This document shows positions 44,612-52,864 of a stretch of DNA of 64,000 nt, piece after piece. The DNA comes from UBA4877 sp002399285 (GTDB lineage: Bacteria; Bacillota; Thermoanaerobacteria; Thermoanaerobacterales; UBA4877), in NCBI GenBank assembly GCA_036771835.1, contig DAIPGN010000006.1, positions 61,260 to 125,259 on the forward strand, in the 5' to 3' direction. The translations under genes and the position numbers were made by a program. How positions within the stretch are numbered: the stretch's first letter is position 1; the number at the start of each line of letters is the position of its first letter. Under the pieces are notes generated by a model. The model searched no databases, had not been told where the DNA came from, and saw only the letters and a program-made list of their open reading frames with translations.

Positions 44612-46207
44612 ATGAGACGCAGATTTTACAGGATCGTCAATTTGTTCATGAGTATGATCTGGCAGCTGCAGCTGGCTCAGTGGAAGGGCTGGTTTAAGGA
44701 TGATACGCACAGCGATGATCTGTTAAGGCTTTTACTAAATATTTCGAAAAGATACAAGAAAACTGCCGTTGATCTCGGTGGTTTACTCATAAAATTGGGT
44801 CAGTTTTTCAGCTCGCGGATAGATATTCTGCCCGACGAAGTCATACAGGAACTCTCTCAGCTTCAGGACCGGATACCGCCCGTCGACCACAATTCTATTG
44901 TAAAAGTTGTCGAAGCCGAATTTAAAAAACCCATAAACGAGGTTTATACATATTTTTCCGAGGACTCCATAGGTTCCGCCTCACTCGCGCAGGTGCACAT
45001 GGCTAAGCTGCCCGACGGTGTAGATGTTGCCGTGAAAGTTTTGCGGCCGGGCATAGAGGAAATTATCAATACAGACCTCAGAGCTCTGCGCAGAGTAATA
45101 AATATAGCAAAACATATCAGATGGATGTCCGATGCCGCAGACCTTGACGGCCTGTATACAGAATTCTACCATACATTGAAAAACGAGATGGATTATAAGG
45201 CGGAGCTTAGCAACGCGGAGACCATAAAGGCCAATCTTGCCGGCTTCAAGGATCTGTATATCCCCGCATATTATCATGAATACTGTACCCGCCGCGTGCT
45301 CACCATGGAATATATATACGGGATCAAAATAACCGACGAAAAAGGCCTGGCCTCAATATACTGCGATAAGAAAAAAATAAGCAGACTTCTTATAGATACA
45401 TTTTTTCATCAGATCGTTGAAAACGGCTTCTACCATGCGGACCCTCATCCCGGCAACATAATTGTCTTGAAAGACGGCAGAGTGGCGCTGATAGACTTTG
45501 GAATGGCAGGAAGCATAACGCCCAAAAATATGAGGAATATACGCAAAATGGTCCTTTCCATAGTATCCCATGAGGTGGACCAGCTTATGGATGCGCTAAA
45601 CGATATGGGCTTTATTAAACCCGGCGCCGACAAGAAGAGGCTCGCTTCCGCCCTGGATTATGTGATAGATAAGTTCTGGTCCAGATCCACGCTGTCCGAT
45701 TTGGATGACGAATTCCTGCGTGTCATAGCCTCGGAGAGCCAGCAGCTTATATTGGAACAGCCCATACAGCTTCCGCCGGATTTTGCGCTTTTGGGAAAAA
45801 CCTTTATAACCTTGTTTGGGATATGCACCGCTCTCGACAAAGATCTGGATTATGGAAAACTAATCAATGAATTTGCACAAAGGATAATAAAGAGCTCAGT
45901 TTCCCGTTTCCCGGGAGAGTTTTCGCGAATAAGCCGAAAGCTGATTACGGACCTTATAGAGCTGCCCAATATGATCGACAGCGGCGCCAAAATAGTCAGG
46001 AGCGGCAGCTTCAATGTGGTCTCGCAGCTGCCGGATATGGATAAATTAATGGCTGAGGAAAAAAAGAGGACAAGTAAGCTCATGTTTTCGGTATATACCT
46101 GCGGCGGCGGGATACTGTCCACCTATCTCATGATGTCCGATCATACGGCTGCGGGAATTTCAGGGTTTATAATTACCGCCATACTGTTTGTCAGATCCTT
46201 GCTATGA
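44612..46207 (+). CDS. ABC1/AarF/UbiB family atypical protein kinase
   Basis: Protein of 531 residues, AAGGAGG before the ATG. The family KxGQ motif is KLGQ (61-64); Ala-rich loop IGSASLAQVHMAKL (about 129), ATP lysine in VAVKVLRPG, catalytic HADPHPGNIIVLKDG (about 280) and DFGMAG are present. Two hydrophobic helices at the C-terminus anchor it. UbiB/Coq8 proteins support isoprenoid quinone synthesis, but many anaerobes without ubiquinone carry them with unknown role. Alone between divergent kor genes and aroB; a downstream repeat copy B follows its stop. Confidence 0.9.
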   Translation: MRRRFYRIVNLFMSMIWQLQLAQWKGWFKDDTHSDDLLRLLLNISKRYKKTAVDLGGLLIKLGQFFSSRIDILPDEVIQELSQLQDRIPPVDHNSIVKVVEAEFKKPINEVYTYFSEDSIGSASLAQVHMAKLPDGVDVAVKVLRPGIEEIINTDLRALRRVINIAKHIRWMSDAADLDGLYTEFYHTLKNEMDYKAELSNAETIKANLAGFKDLYIPAYYHEYCTRRVLTMEYIYGIKITDEKGLASIYCDKKKISRLLIDTFFHQIVENGFYHADPHPGNIIVLKDGRVALIDFGMAGSITPKNMRNIRKMVLSIVSHEVDQLMDALNDMGFIKPGADKKRLASALDYVIDKFWSRSTLSDLDDEFLRVIASESQQLILEQPIQLPPDFALLGKTFITLFGICTALDKDLDYGKLINEFAQRIIKSSVSRFPGEFSRISRKLITDLIELPNMIDSGAKIVRSGSFNVVSQLPDMDKLMAEEKKRTSKLMFSVYTCGGGILSTYLMMSDHTAAGISGFIITAILFVRSLL

Positions 46208-46380
46208 AGTTTTAAACAAACTGTCAGGCCGTGACAAATCGCGCAAGGCAAGGCGGCAAGCCTGCAAATGAAGGAGCATACTTAAACGTATGTGACTGCA
46301 ATTTGCAGGCGCAGCCAACGCAGCTAAGCAAAATTGCAGTGCGATTTTGCGGTTGCGCGAGATTGGCATCGGCCTGAGTA
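46208..46380. repeat. Repeat copy B, long form with internal palindrome
   Basis: Begins like copy A (TAAACAAACTGTCAGGCCGT, then GACAAATCGCGCAA) and ends TTGCGCGAGATTGGCATCGG followed by CCTGAG. Inside sits an extra unit of about 100 bases with nested inverted repeats: GCCTGCAAAT...ATTTGCAGGC (46260-46310) around CATACTTAAACGTATG. It lies right after the kinase stop and before the aroB stop. No frame of note is inside. Confidence 0.7.
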
Positions 46381-46400
46381 GGGCGGCAATGCCTCTCTAC

Positions 46401-47399
46401 TCAGATCAAATTCTTCAATTCTTCTCTACTCAGCAACACCTTTTCCCAACTTCCTATGACTTTGGGCAGAATAAAGCCTATCTTTCCTGAATCATTCTTT
46501 TTATCGTGTATGGCTAAGGCCAATGTTTCCTCATCGATGGGTATATCCGTATCTAAACCGAAAGCAGCTATCAAGTCCTGTATGGCCGAAAGCTGCGACT
46601 TGCTCAGAATGCCCATCCTGTAGGCCATCATGGATTCATAATATATTCCTGCCGCCACGGCCAGGCCATGGCTCATGCCGTACCGCAGTTCAACGGCATG
46701 GCCTATGGTATGGCCCATGTTCAGGCACGCCCTATCCCCTTTGTCCAGTTTGTCCCCAGCCACGATCTCTGCCTTGATCGTTATGCAGCGTCTTATCATC
46801 TCTTCCACAGTATCTCCATCCATGGTGCAGACGCCTGCCGCATTACTGTTCAGCCAATCATAAAAATCACGGTCCAGTACGGCATATTTAACGACCTCAC
46901 CCATGGCGGACCTTATCTCCTCAGCCGGCAATGTCCGTAAAAAATCCGTACATATGTATACGGCCCCGGGATCATAAAAGGTGCCTATCTGATTCTTAAT
47001 GTTCTTATAGTCGATCGCCGTCTTGCCCCCGATACAGCTGTCTATCATTGCCAGCAAGGTCGTGGGTACATTTATAAAACTTACGCCCCGTTTAAAGGTG
47101 GATGCCGCGAAACCTGCCGTGTCTCCCACGGCCCCTCCCCCCACGGCAGCAATCCGGTCGTCCCTGCCAAGCTCCATTTCCATACAGGCATCATATATCT
47201 CTGTGATCACGGATATATCCTTTGCCCTTTCTCCCGGCCCTACGATGATCTTCTCACCGGGAATACCTCTTCCGTATATTTCAAATATCCCTTTATCTAT
47301 TACACAGAGATTTTTTTTATCTCCTTCCGCAAGCGAGTCAAAACTCATACTGCAGCCTATATATACGTCATAACCTGTGTCTAACTCCATTCGCTCCAT
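46401..47399 (-). CDS. aroB: 3-dehydroquinate synthase
   Basis: Protein of 332 residues from ATG 47399. Longer in-frame starts (to 47486) run through the tnaA terminator and are rejected. AVGGGAVGDTAGFAASTF is the NAD-binding motif, NVPTTLLAMIDSCIGGKTAID holds the active-site lysine, and MGHTIGHAVE with YGMSHGLAVAAG supplies the zinc histidines. It converts DAHP to 3-dehydroquinate in the shikimate pathway. No other aro gene is adjacent, which is a little unusual. The stop lies beside a CTGAGTAG/CTACTCAG hairpin formed with repeat B. Confidence 0.93.
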   Translation of the reverse strand: MERMELDTGYDVYIGCSMSFDSLAEGDKKNLCVIDKGIFEIYGRGIPGEKIIVGPGERAKDISVITEIYDACMEMELGRDDRIAAVGGGAVGDTAGFAASTFKRGVSFINVPTTLLAMIDSCIGGKTAIDYKNIKNQIGTFYDPGAVYICTDFLRTLPAEEIRSAMGEVVKYAVLDRDFYDWLNSNAAGVCTMDGDTVEEMIRRCITIKAEIVAGDKLDKGDRACLNMGHTIGHAVELRYGMSHGLAVAAGIYYESMMAYRMGILSKSQLSAIQDLIAAFGLDTDIPIDEETLALAIHDKKNDSGKIGFILPKVIGSWEKVLLSREELKNLI

Positions 47400-47464
47400 T
47401 TTGTATTTTCTCCCGGCTCTCTCAAATAGATTAATACTCGTATCAAAATTCCGGCTCTTTTCAT

Positions 47465-47513
47465 TAAAAAAGCCTGCGATAATCATACATCATTCATGCA
47501 TATCATCGCAAGC
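47465..47513 (-). terminator. Intrinsic terminator downstream of tnaA
   Basis: Minus-strand 12-bp stem GCTTGCGATGAT / ATTATCGCAGGC (two G-U pairs) followed by TTTTTTAATG. It lies between the tnaA stop and aroB. Confidence 0.75.
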
Positions 47514-47646
47514 TTTCGGGACCAAGTTATTTACATTATTATCCGGTCTTTAATATTTCCGTCGAATTCGGGAATACCAGTATGATGATTACATAAGCTT
47601 CATCAGCCGGCATATTATGCCCCTGCCATCTCACTATTAAATTACC

Positions 47647-49017
47647 TCATTCGGCCCAGTCAAACTTTGCAAGGAAATGCCTCAGCATTTTCGGCTCATA
47701 GGCGAACTTCAGACCTCTTACGCTGTCTCTCCTATTATATATTTTTATCAGCGAATCCGCCACATAGTCCATATGATTATCCGTGTATACCCGCCTCGGT
47801 ATGGTGAGTCTCATAAGTTCCATTGGAGAAATTATATTTTTCCCATCTTTGTCCCTGCCCATCATGCATGTACCTACCTCGACAGCCCTTACCCCTGATT
47901 CGAGATAGAGCTCGGCGGCCAGAGCCTCTCCAGGGAACTGTTCGTGGTCTATATGAGGCAAAAATCTGCCCGCATCCACAAAGACGGCGTGGCCTCCCAC
48001 CGGCGTCTGTATAGGTACTCCAGCGTCCGTGAGCCGCTTGCCCAGGTACTCTATCTGACCGACCCTCGCTTTGAGATAATCAAAATCCAGAACCTCCCTC
48101 AAACCCCGGGATATTGCCTCTAAATCACGTCCGGCCAGGCCTCCGTATGTTGGAAAGCCCTCATAGCCTATATTTACTTCCCTAACCCTGTTATACAGTT
48201 CCTCGTCATCTTTAATTCCTATCATGCCGCCTATGTTCACTAGCGCATCCTTTTTTGCGCTCATGGTGAAACCCTGGGTATAACTAAACATCTCCTTCAC
48301 TATTTCAGGAATAGATTTATCTGCATAGCCGGGCTCCCTCGTCTTGATAAAGTAAGCGTTTTCCGCAAATCGAGCGGCATCCATAAACACAGGTATTTTA
48401 TGCTCCCTGCATATCCTCGATACATCCCTTATATTTTCCATGGACACAGGCTGTCCACCGGCAGAATTGCAGGTAATGGTGATGAGCATGAACGCTATGT
48501 TTTCCGTACCCTTATCAGCGATGAACTTCTCCAATTTTTTAAGGTCTACGTTTCCCTTAAATGGATTATACTTGGCGGTATCATAAGCATCATCTATAAC
48601 CAGATTTACGGGTATACCCTTCTTTAAGTTTATATGTGCCTCCGTCGTATCGAAATGCATATTGCCGATGACATACTGGCCGGGTTTTATGAGTACCATG
48701 AAAAATGAATTCTCAGCGCCCCTGCCTTGGTGCGTGGGTACCACATAGTTGTATCCGAATACATCCCTTACTGCATCCTGAAGGTGATAAAAACTCCTGC
48801 AGCCGGCGTAGGATTCGTCTCCTATCATCATACCCGACCACTGATTGTCGCTCATGGCGTTGGTACCGCTGTCCGTAAGAAGGTCTATGAATACATCCTC
48901 GGCCTTCAACGCAAATACGTTGAGTCCGGCCTTCTGTAATTTTTTTTCTCTTTCTTCCTTTGGTAAAAGATGAATGGGCTCTACCATCTTTATCTTGTAC
49001 GGTTCAGGTAAATGCAT
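47647..49017 (-). CDS. tnaA: Tryptophanase (beta-eliminating lyase, PLP)
   Basis: Protein of 456 residues. FIDLLTDSGTNAMS, PTHQGRGAENSFF, ITCNSAGGQPVSM, MDAARFAENAYFIK and the PLP lysine in TMSAKKDALVNIGG are shared by tryptophanase and tyrosine phenol-lyase. At the specificity site the text is VRAVEVGTCMMGRD, with Val where tyrosine phenol-lyase has the essential Arg of SMERG, and the C-terminus EPKMLRHFLAKF matches E. coli TnaA. So tryptophan cleavage to indole, pyruvate and ammonia is favoured. No TnaC-like leader peptide or tnaB permease was seen. GGAGGG precedes the ATG. Confidence 0.88.
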   Translation of the reverse strand: MHLPEPYKIKMVEPIHLLPKEEREKKLQKAGLNVFALKAEDVFIDLLTDSGTNAMSDNQWSGMMIGDESYAGCRSFYHLQDAVRDVFGYNYVVPTHQGRGAENSFFMVLIKPGQYVIGNMHFDTTEAHINLKKGIPVNLVIDDAYDTAKYNPFKGNVDLKKLEKFIADKGTENIAFMLITITCNSAGGQPVSMENIRDVSRICREHKIPVFMDAARFAENAYFIKTREPGYADKSIPEIVKEMFSYTQGFTMSAKKDALVNIGGMIGIKDDEELYNRVREVNIGYEGFPTYGGLAGRDLEAISRGLREVLDFDYLKARVGQIEYLGKRLTDAGVPIQTPVGGHAVFVDAGRFLPHIDHEQFPGEALAAELYLESGVRAVEVGTCMMGRDKDGKNIISPMELMRLTIPRRVYTDNHMDYVADSLIKIYNRRDSVRGLKFAYEPKMLRHFLAKFDWAE

Positions 49018-49111
49018 AATATCCCTCCATTATATATATTAAAAACTTTTAACATTAATATATTTCTACATAAATCCTGTATTTCCTTCATAACCCGTCA
49101 ATTTTGATCAA

Positions 49112-49142
49112 AAATAAAAAGCCGGATGTCCACCCCACCCGG
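49112..49142 (-). terminator. Intrinsic terminator after the PrcB-like gene
   Basis: Minus-strand stem GCCGGGTG / CATCCGGC (8 bp) followed by TTTTTATTTTT. Confidence 0.75.
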
Positions 49143-49144
49143 CG

Positions 49145-49516
49145 TCAAAACTCTACTACCTTCAACACGTTCCCCTTGTTGTCAAGGAACCTTATCCTGC
49201 TTACATCTTCCGACGGTTTAATAACCCTGATGTCATATGGATATGTTACGGCCTGGGTGACCATATCTCCCGGCCTCGGAGAATGTACCAAGGTGAACAC
49301 ATCGGTACTGCCGGTCTCGGAACTTCTCGCGCTGTAAATCTTAATGCTATATCCCCCGGTCGGCCTTTCTCCCGAAGCCGCAATGAGATAAAAGGTGTTC
49401 CCTGCCCTTACGGCCTTATACCCGCCGCTCATTTTTATCTCATCCAGCTCTTTCTTGACCACATCAGGTATACCATCCAAATCCACCGCCTCCGAATCAG
49501 CATTTTTGCGGCACAA
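49145..49516 (-). CDS. PrcB-like domain protein, start uncertain
   Basis: Protein of 123 residues from a TTG at 49516. The C-terminal part (FYLIAASGERPTGGYSIKI, then PGDMVTQAVTYPYDIRVI) matches the PrcB domain first known from the dentilisin protease complex of treponemes. Most such proteins are exported lipoproteins; here there is no signal peptide. The frame is open for about 28 more codons upstream to a TAA but offers no ATG or GTG. The gene may use the TTG, or its 5' end may be lost. It follows the flavodiiron gene. Confidence 0.65.
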   Translation of the reverse strand: MCRKNADSEAVDLDGIPDVVKKELDEIKMSGGYKAVRAGNTFYLIAASGERPTGGYSIKIYSARSSETGSTDVFTLVHSPRPGDMVTQAVTYPYDIRVIKPSEDVSRIRFLDNKGNVLKVVEF

Positions 49517-49627
49517 AACCCGTCCGCCCTTTACCCTTGAACCATATAGTTTCTGCCTGATATAATCTCCTACTATATCATTATATTACAGGTCATCGAA
49601 AAATGGTGCATTCTCTTTTTATTCAAT

Positions 49628-50830
49628 CTAGTTCTGCCTGCTCAAAACCTTTTCTGCTATCCTGGACGCAAACTCGTCAATCTTATCCATATCATCCTGT
49701 GAAGGAGAGAAATTGACTTTGATGCCCGGTTCAACCACATCCATCTTGCGGGATTTGAGCATATCCTCCATCATCTTGAGCGCCTCGCCGCTCCATCCGT
49801 AAGAACCGAAGGCAGCTCCCACTTTGCCCTTTGCCTTTATGGGATTCATGTTTATCAGCACTTCCCATATGGGTTCCACCACATCGGCAGCAATAGTAGG
49901 ACTACCTACCACTATGCCGGCTGACTGCTGCAGATCAATATCCACGTCTTCTTTTGTGACATCGGTCGCATTGACGGTGTATGCCCTCAGTCCCTTTTGC
50001 CTGAGGTCACAGGCTATCCTCTCCGCCGCTTTTTTGGTATTTCCATATGCGGATACATAATATACCGTAACTTTTTTACCATCATACTCAGGTTCCCTCG
50101 CCCACTTTTCATACAGAGCTATGTTTGCAAAAGGATTGTCCCTCAGTATCGGTCCATGTCCAGGACATATCATGTCAAAATCAAGATCCAGCTTCTTTAC
50201 TTTATCAATGGCCTCAAGCACTTTGGGCTTAAAAGGACTTACTATAGTATTGAAATAATTTCGGACGGCTTCCGTAATGTCGCCCACCTCATCATTGAAT
50301 ATTCTGTCGCCCTCGGGACAATAGTGGCTTCCAAAGGCATCACATGTAAACAGTATCTTATCATGTTCGTCATAGGTCATCATCGTATCCGGCCAATGCA
50401 AAAACGGCGTATATATGAACCGCAGTTTTCTGTCCCCCAAGTCAAGCTCGCTACCGTCCATTGCCGCTATCGACGGTATGTCCCTGTTTAAGACCGCCTT
50501 CATATTAGTCAGAGCCGCTCTCGTCGCAACCACTTTTGCGTTGGGCGCCATGTCCAGCAGCTTTCCGACGGTCCATGAATGGTCGGGCTCCGAGTGATCC
50601 AAAACTATGTATTCAATTTTGGACGGATCTATAAGGGCCTTAATATTATCAAGGAATTCCTCATGAAAGCCCTCTTTGGAAGTTTCCACAACCGTCGGTT
50701 TCTCCGCCATAATGAGGTATGAGTTGTAAGTCGTTCCCCACGGCGTGTCATAGATTATATCAAACTTACGCAATTTAGGGTCTTTGACACCCACATAGTA
50801 AATCCCATTCTTGACTTTTCTTATGGGCAT
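49628..50830 (-). CDS. Flavodiiron protein (A-type flavoprotein, FprA-like)
   Basis: Protein of 400 residues. Metallo-beta-lactamase-like domain (1-245) with the diiron ligands HSEPDH, LHWPDT, CDAFGSH and CPGHGPILR, then a flavodoxin domain (VTVYYVSAYGNTKKAAERIA, about 255-395) for FMN. Such enzymes reduce oxygen to water or nitric oxide to nitrous oxide in anaerobes. No rubredoxin domain is fused. GAGGTATC precedes the ATG. Confidence 0.95.
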   Translation of the reverse strand: MPIRKVKNGIYYVGVKDPKLRKFDIIYDTPWGTTYNSYLIMAEKPTVVETSKEGFHEEFLDNIKALIDPSKIEYIVLDHSEPDHSWTVGKLLDMAPNAKVVATRAALTNMKAVLNRDIPSIAAMDGSELDLGDRKLRFIYTPFLHWPDTMMTYDEHDKILFTCDAFGSHYCPEGDRIFNDEVGDITEAVRNYFNTIVSPFKPKVLEAIDKVKKLDLDFDMICPGHGPILRDNPFANIALYEKWAREPEYDGKKVTVYYVSAYGNTKKAAERIACDLRQKGLRAYTVNATDVTKEDVDIDLQQSAGIVVGSPTIAADVVEPIWEVLINMNPIKAKGKVGAAFGSYGWSGEALKMMEDMLKSRKMDVVEPGIKVNFSPSQDDMDKIDEFASRIAEKVLSRQN

Positions 50831-50882
50831 TAGTAGATACCTCCTTTGTTTATATTGTAATGTGGCATTAATCCAACAATGA

Positions 50883-51290
50883 TTACATGTTGCTCTTTAT
50901 GATTTCATATATATTGGGCCTATATTTTTTAAGATTAACAGGCGCTTTGCCGTTAGTCATCGCCATGACCGTATACCCCTGAGCCAGTAAAACATCCTCG
51001 CCGGCTCTGTATATATTATACTCGAATTTTATTCTCACGCCGGTAAATTTACTGACTCTGGTCTTTACCGTGATTACGTCGTCGTAATAAACAGAATGGA
51101 TATATTTGCAATGGGATTCCACTACGGGCAGATAGACCCCCATAGCCTCCATCTCTCTGCAGGATAACCCAAGGCTGCGCAGCCACTCTGTCCTTGCCAC
51201 TTCAAAGTATCGGTAATAATTGCCATAATATACAAAACCCATCTGGTCCGTCTCTTCATATCTCACCCTTATGCTGCATTCATATTCCAC
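50883..51290 (-). CDS. Acyl-CoA thioesterase (4HBT/YbgC hot-dog family)
   Basis: Protein of 135 residues from GTG 51290. The family motif YEETDQMGFVYYGNYYRYFE holds the catalytic aspartate, and VESHCKYIHSVYYDDVITVKT follows. Hot-dog thioesterases hydrolyse small or medium acyl-CoA. The GTG, its GGAG ribosome site and the upstream bases lie in a perfect hairpin (51289-51325), so translation is probably controlled. csrA lies 115 bases upstream on the same strand. Confidence 0.9.
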   Translation of the reverse strand: MEYECSIRVRYEETDQMGFVYYGNYYRYFEVARTEWLRSLGLSCREMEAMGVYLPVVESHCKYIHSVYYDDVITVKTRVSKFTGVRIKFEYNIYRAGEDVLLAQGYTVMAMTNGKAPVNLKKYRPNIYEIIKSNM

Positions 51291-51325
51291 AAGTTATCAT
51301 CTCCTATCCATATATGATAACTTGT
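51289..51325 (-). promoter_or_regulatory. Hairpin sequestering the thioesterase start; candidate CsrA site
   Basis: Minus strand ACAAGTTATCAT and ATGATAACTTGT form a perfect 12-bp stem; the loop is ATATGGATAGGAG. The loop carries two GGA motifs (ATGGAT and AGGAG), the second being the Shine-Dalgarno of the GTG start, and the stem includes the first two bases of the GTG. GGA in a hairpin loop over the ribosome site is the known CsrA recognition form, and csrA is the gene directly upstream. No T-run follows, so it is not a terminator. Confidence 0.6.
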
Positions 51326-51405
51326 CCCGCCATAAATATCAAATGGTAAATGCCTATGGATTATCGTTAAATTTAACTTACCATTTATTTTTTTATATAT
51401 ATCCG

Positions 51406-51636
51406 TTACCGGTGATTATCCAAAAGTATTTTTAAGCTATCAACCGTATTTTTGGGATTATTAGCTGCGGTTATGTTCTCATTCTTGACATCCAAAAGTT
51501 CGGTACGGACTATCTCTATGTTTCTCGGCGCCGCAATGCCTATGCTCACCTTGTCTTCATCCAGATCCATTATGGTTATAGTTATGTTATCCCCTATTTT
51601 GATGCTCTGACCCTTTTTCCTCGTAAGAACAAGCAT
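51406..51636 (-). CDS. csrA: Carbon storage regulator/translational repressor CsrA
   Basis: Protein of 76 residues. MLVLTRKKGQSIKIGDNITI and VSIGIAAPRNIEIVRTEL hold the RNA-binding residues (Leu4, Arg6, and Arg in APRNIEIVR). It binds GGA hairpins in mRNA leaders and blocks translation, classically of flagellin, and is antagonised by FliW. Its ATG is one base after the stop of the FliW-fusion gene (TAAGATG). The C-terminal tail is a little longer than in Bacillus. Confidence 0.96.
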   Translation of the reverse strand: MLVLTRKKGQSIKIGDNITITIMDLDEDKVSIGIAAPRNIEIVRTELLDVKNENITAANNPKNTVDSLKILLDNHR

Positions 51637-51637
51637 C

Positions 51638-52765
51638 TTACCTTATCTCCCTTACTATTTTCACACCGTTGGCATCCAGATGATATAGAAAAAGTGGATT
51701 TATGAGGTCGGCCGAGTGTTCTTTGGAATCAAAGGTATCTACGCAGTTATAGGGGATAATAATGTCCACGGGAGCATCACTGCTGTTCAAAAACATTTTT
51801 AACGTCATTGCAGTCTGATATATGCAGAGGTCCGTACAGTTTCCCGTTAAAATAAAGCATCTGGTTCCGCTTTTGATCAGCTTCTGTACATAGGTATTGA
51901 AATCAGGATTAGTGAAGGCATTTAGCGAGTTCTTAGGGAATACTTCGGCACTTCCGGCAAACCCCTTAAGACTGTCTACAATCTCACATTCCCGTGTCCC
52001 TTCAATGGCATGGGGTGGAAATTCGTTGAACTCCGCCGAACTTTCGTGATGGGAGTCATTTAAAAATGCAATGTTCTTGACACCTTCGGCCAACAACTTC
52101 TTGGACAGAATAAATATAGGCATTTCCAAATTATGCATCCTTGGACTGGAAAGCTGCCCCGTTCTGCAAAATCCATTTATCATATCGACTATGAGAAGAG
52201 AAATGGCGGACGGACTTTGGTATCTCCGCTTTAATTCGCTGAATTCCACGGGCGCCAAACCGTCTGCAAATCTGTGTACGTGGCGTATAAAGCCTTCACA
52301 GTCTTTATAATAATCTTTTTCCACACCGTAATGATTCAGATCTCCCTTAAGGTAATGCTTTATTTCATAGTCGTCGGTATTATCCAATAATATCTGCGAA
52401 GCCTTATTATTATCCTTGTTTATCACAATCGGCGCTTTAAGGTTACATGATATCTCTTCTATATTGTCCGGTATGACGACTATATTATAGATACATACAG
52501 AAGATGCGCCCTGTGCACCGAGGTTCTCAACTTCCTCTATGGGAATTTCCGGCACATAGTTTGAAACGACATCGGTACCGTCTATTATGACAAAGGCCAG
52601 GCCGGGGTCGTCAACGGACTGCAGCCACATAAAGGGCTCGTTGTCTTCCCTGCTGATGATTATGTATCTCTTGAATCCCTCAAACCCAAGTATTTCGCTT
52701 TGAAAATATAATACCTCATTCTCGTCGTATTCAATAGGGCCGAAATTGCTTGTCTCTATAAGCAT
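51638..52765 (-). CDS. fliW: FliW flagellar assembly factor fused to nicotinamidase-like cysteine hydrolase
   Basis: One uninterrupted frame of 375 residues. Residues 1-140 are FliW (YFQSEILGFEGFKRYIII, DDPGLAFVIID, SCNLKAPIVINKDNNKASQI), which binds CsrA and flagellin. After a linker (about 141-185) comes a full isochorismatase-superfamily domain (186-375): Asp194 in LLIVDMINGFC, Lys278 in VFPKNSLNAF and Cys314 in TGNCTDLCIYQTA form the catalytic triad; Asp237, His239 and His252 match the nicotinamidase metal site. Normal FliW is about 145 residues. The gene sits at the usual fliW place before csrA. Whether the hydrolase acts on nicotinamide is inferred. GGGGGATATTTT precedes the ATG. Confidence 0.93.
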   Translation of the reverse strand: MLIETSNFGPIEYDENEVLYFQSEILGFEGFKRYIIISREDNEPFMWLQSVDDPGLAFVIIDGTDVVSNYVPEIPIEEVENLGAQGASSVCIYNIVVIPDNIEEISCNLKAPIVINKDNNKASQILLDNTDDYEIKHYLKGDLNHYGVEKDYYKDCEGFIRHVHRFADGLAPVEFSELKRRYQSPSAISLLIVDMINGFCRTGQLSSPRMHNLEMPIFILSKKLLAEGVKNIAFLNDSHHESSAEFNEFPPHAIEGTRECEIVDSLKGFAGSAEVFPKNSLNAFTNPDFNTYVQKLIKSGTRCFILTGNCTDLCIYQTAMTLKMFLNSSDAPVDIIIPYNCVDTFDSKEHSADLINPLFLYHLDANGVKIVREIR

Positions 52766-52832
52766 AAAATATCCCCCTATAAATAAAATTCTAATGTTAT
52801 TTTATCATCATAAGTAAAAAATGTGAATAAAT

Positions 52833-52856
52833 AAAAAAAGGACATAATAAATGTCC
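52833..52856 (-). terminator. Intrinsic terminator after flgL
   Basis: Minus-strand stem GGACAT-TTATT-ATGTCC followed by seven T. It would partly separate the flgM-flgL genes from fliW-csrA. Confidence 0.7.
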
Positions 52857-52864
52857 CTTTGAAA

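Noticed and set aside
44476..44697. Frame of 73 codons before the AarF kinase
   Set aside because: Overlaps the kinase start out of frame, has no ribosome-binding site and no family likeness.
47400..47486. N-terminal extension of aroB
   Set aside because: It runs through the tnaA terminator and lacks a ribosome site; ATG 47399 is preferred.
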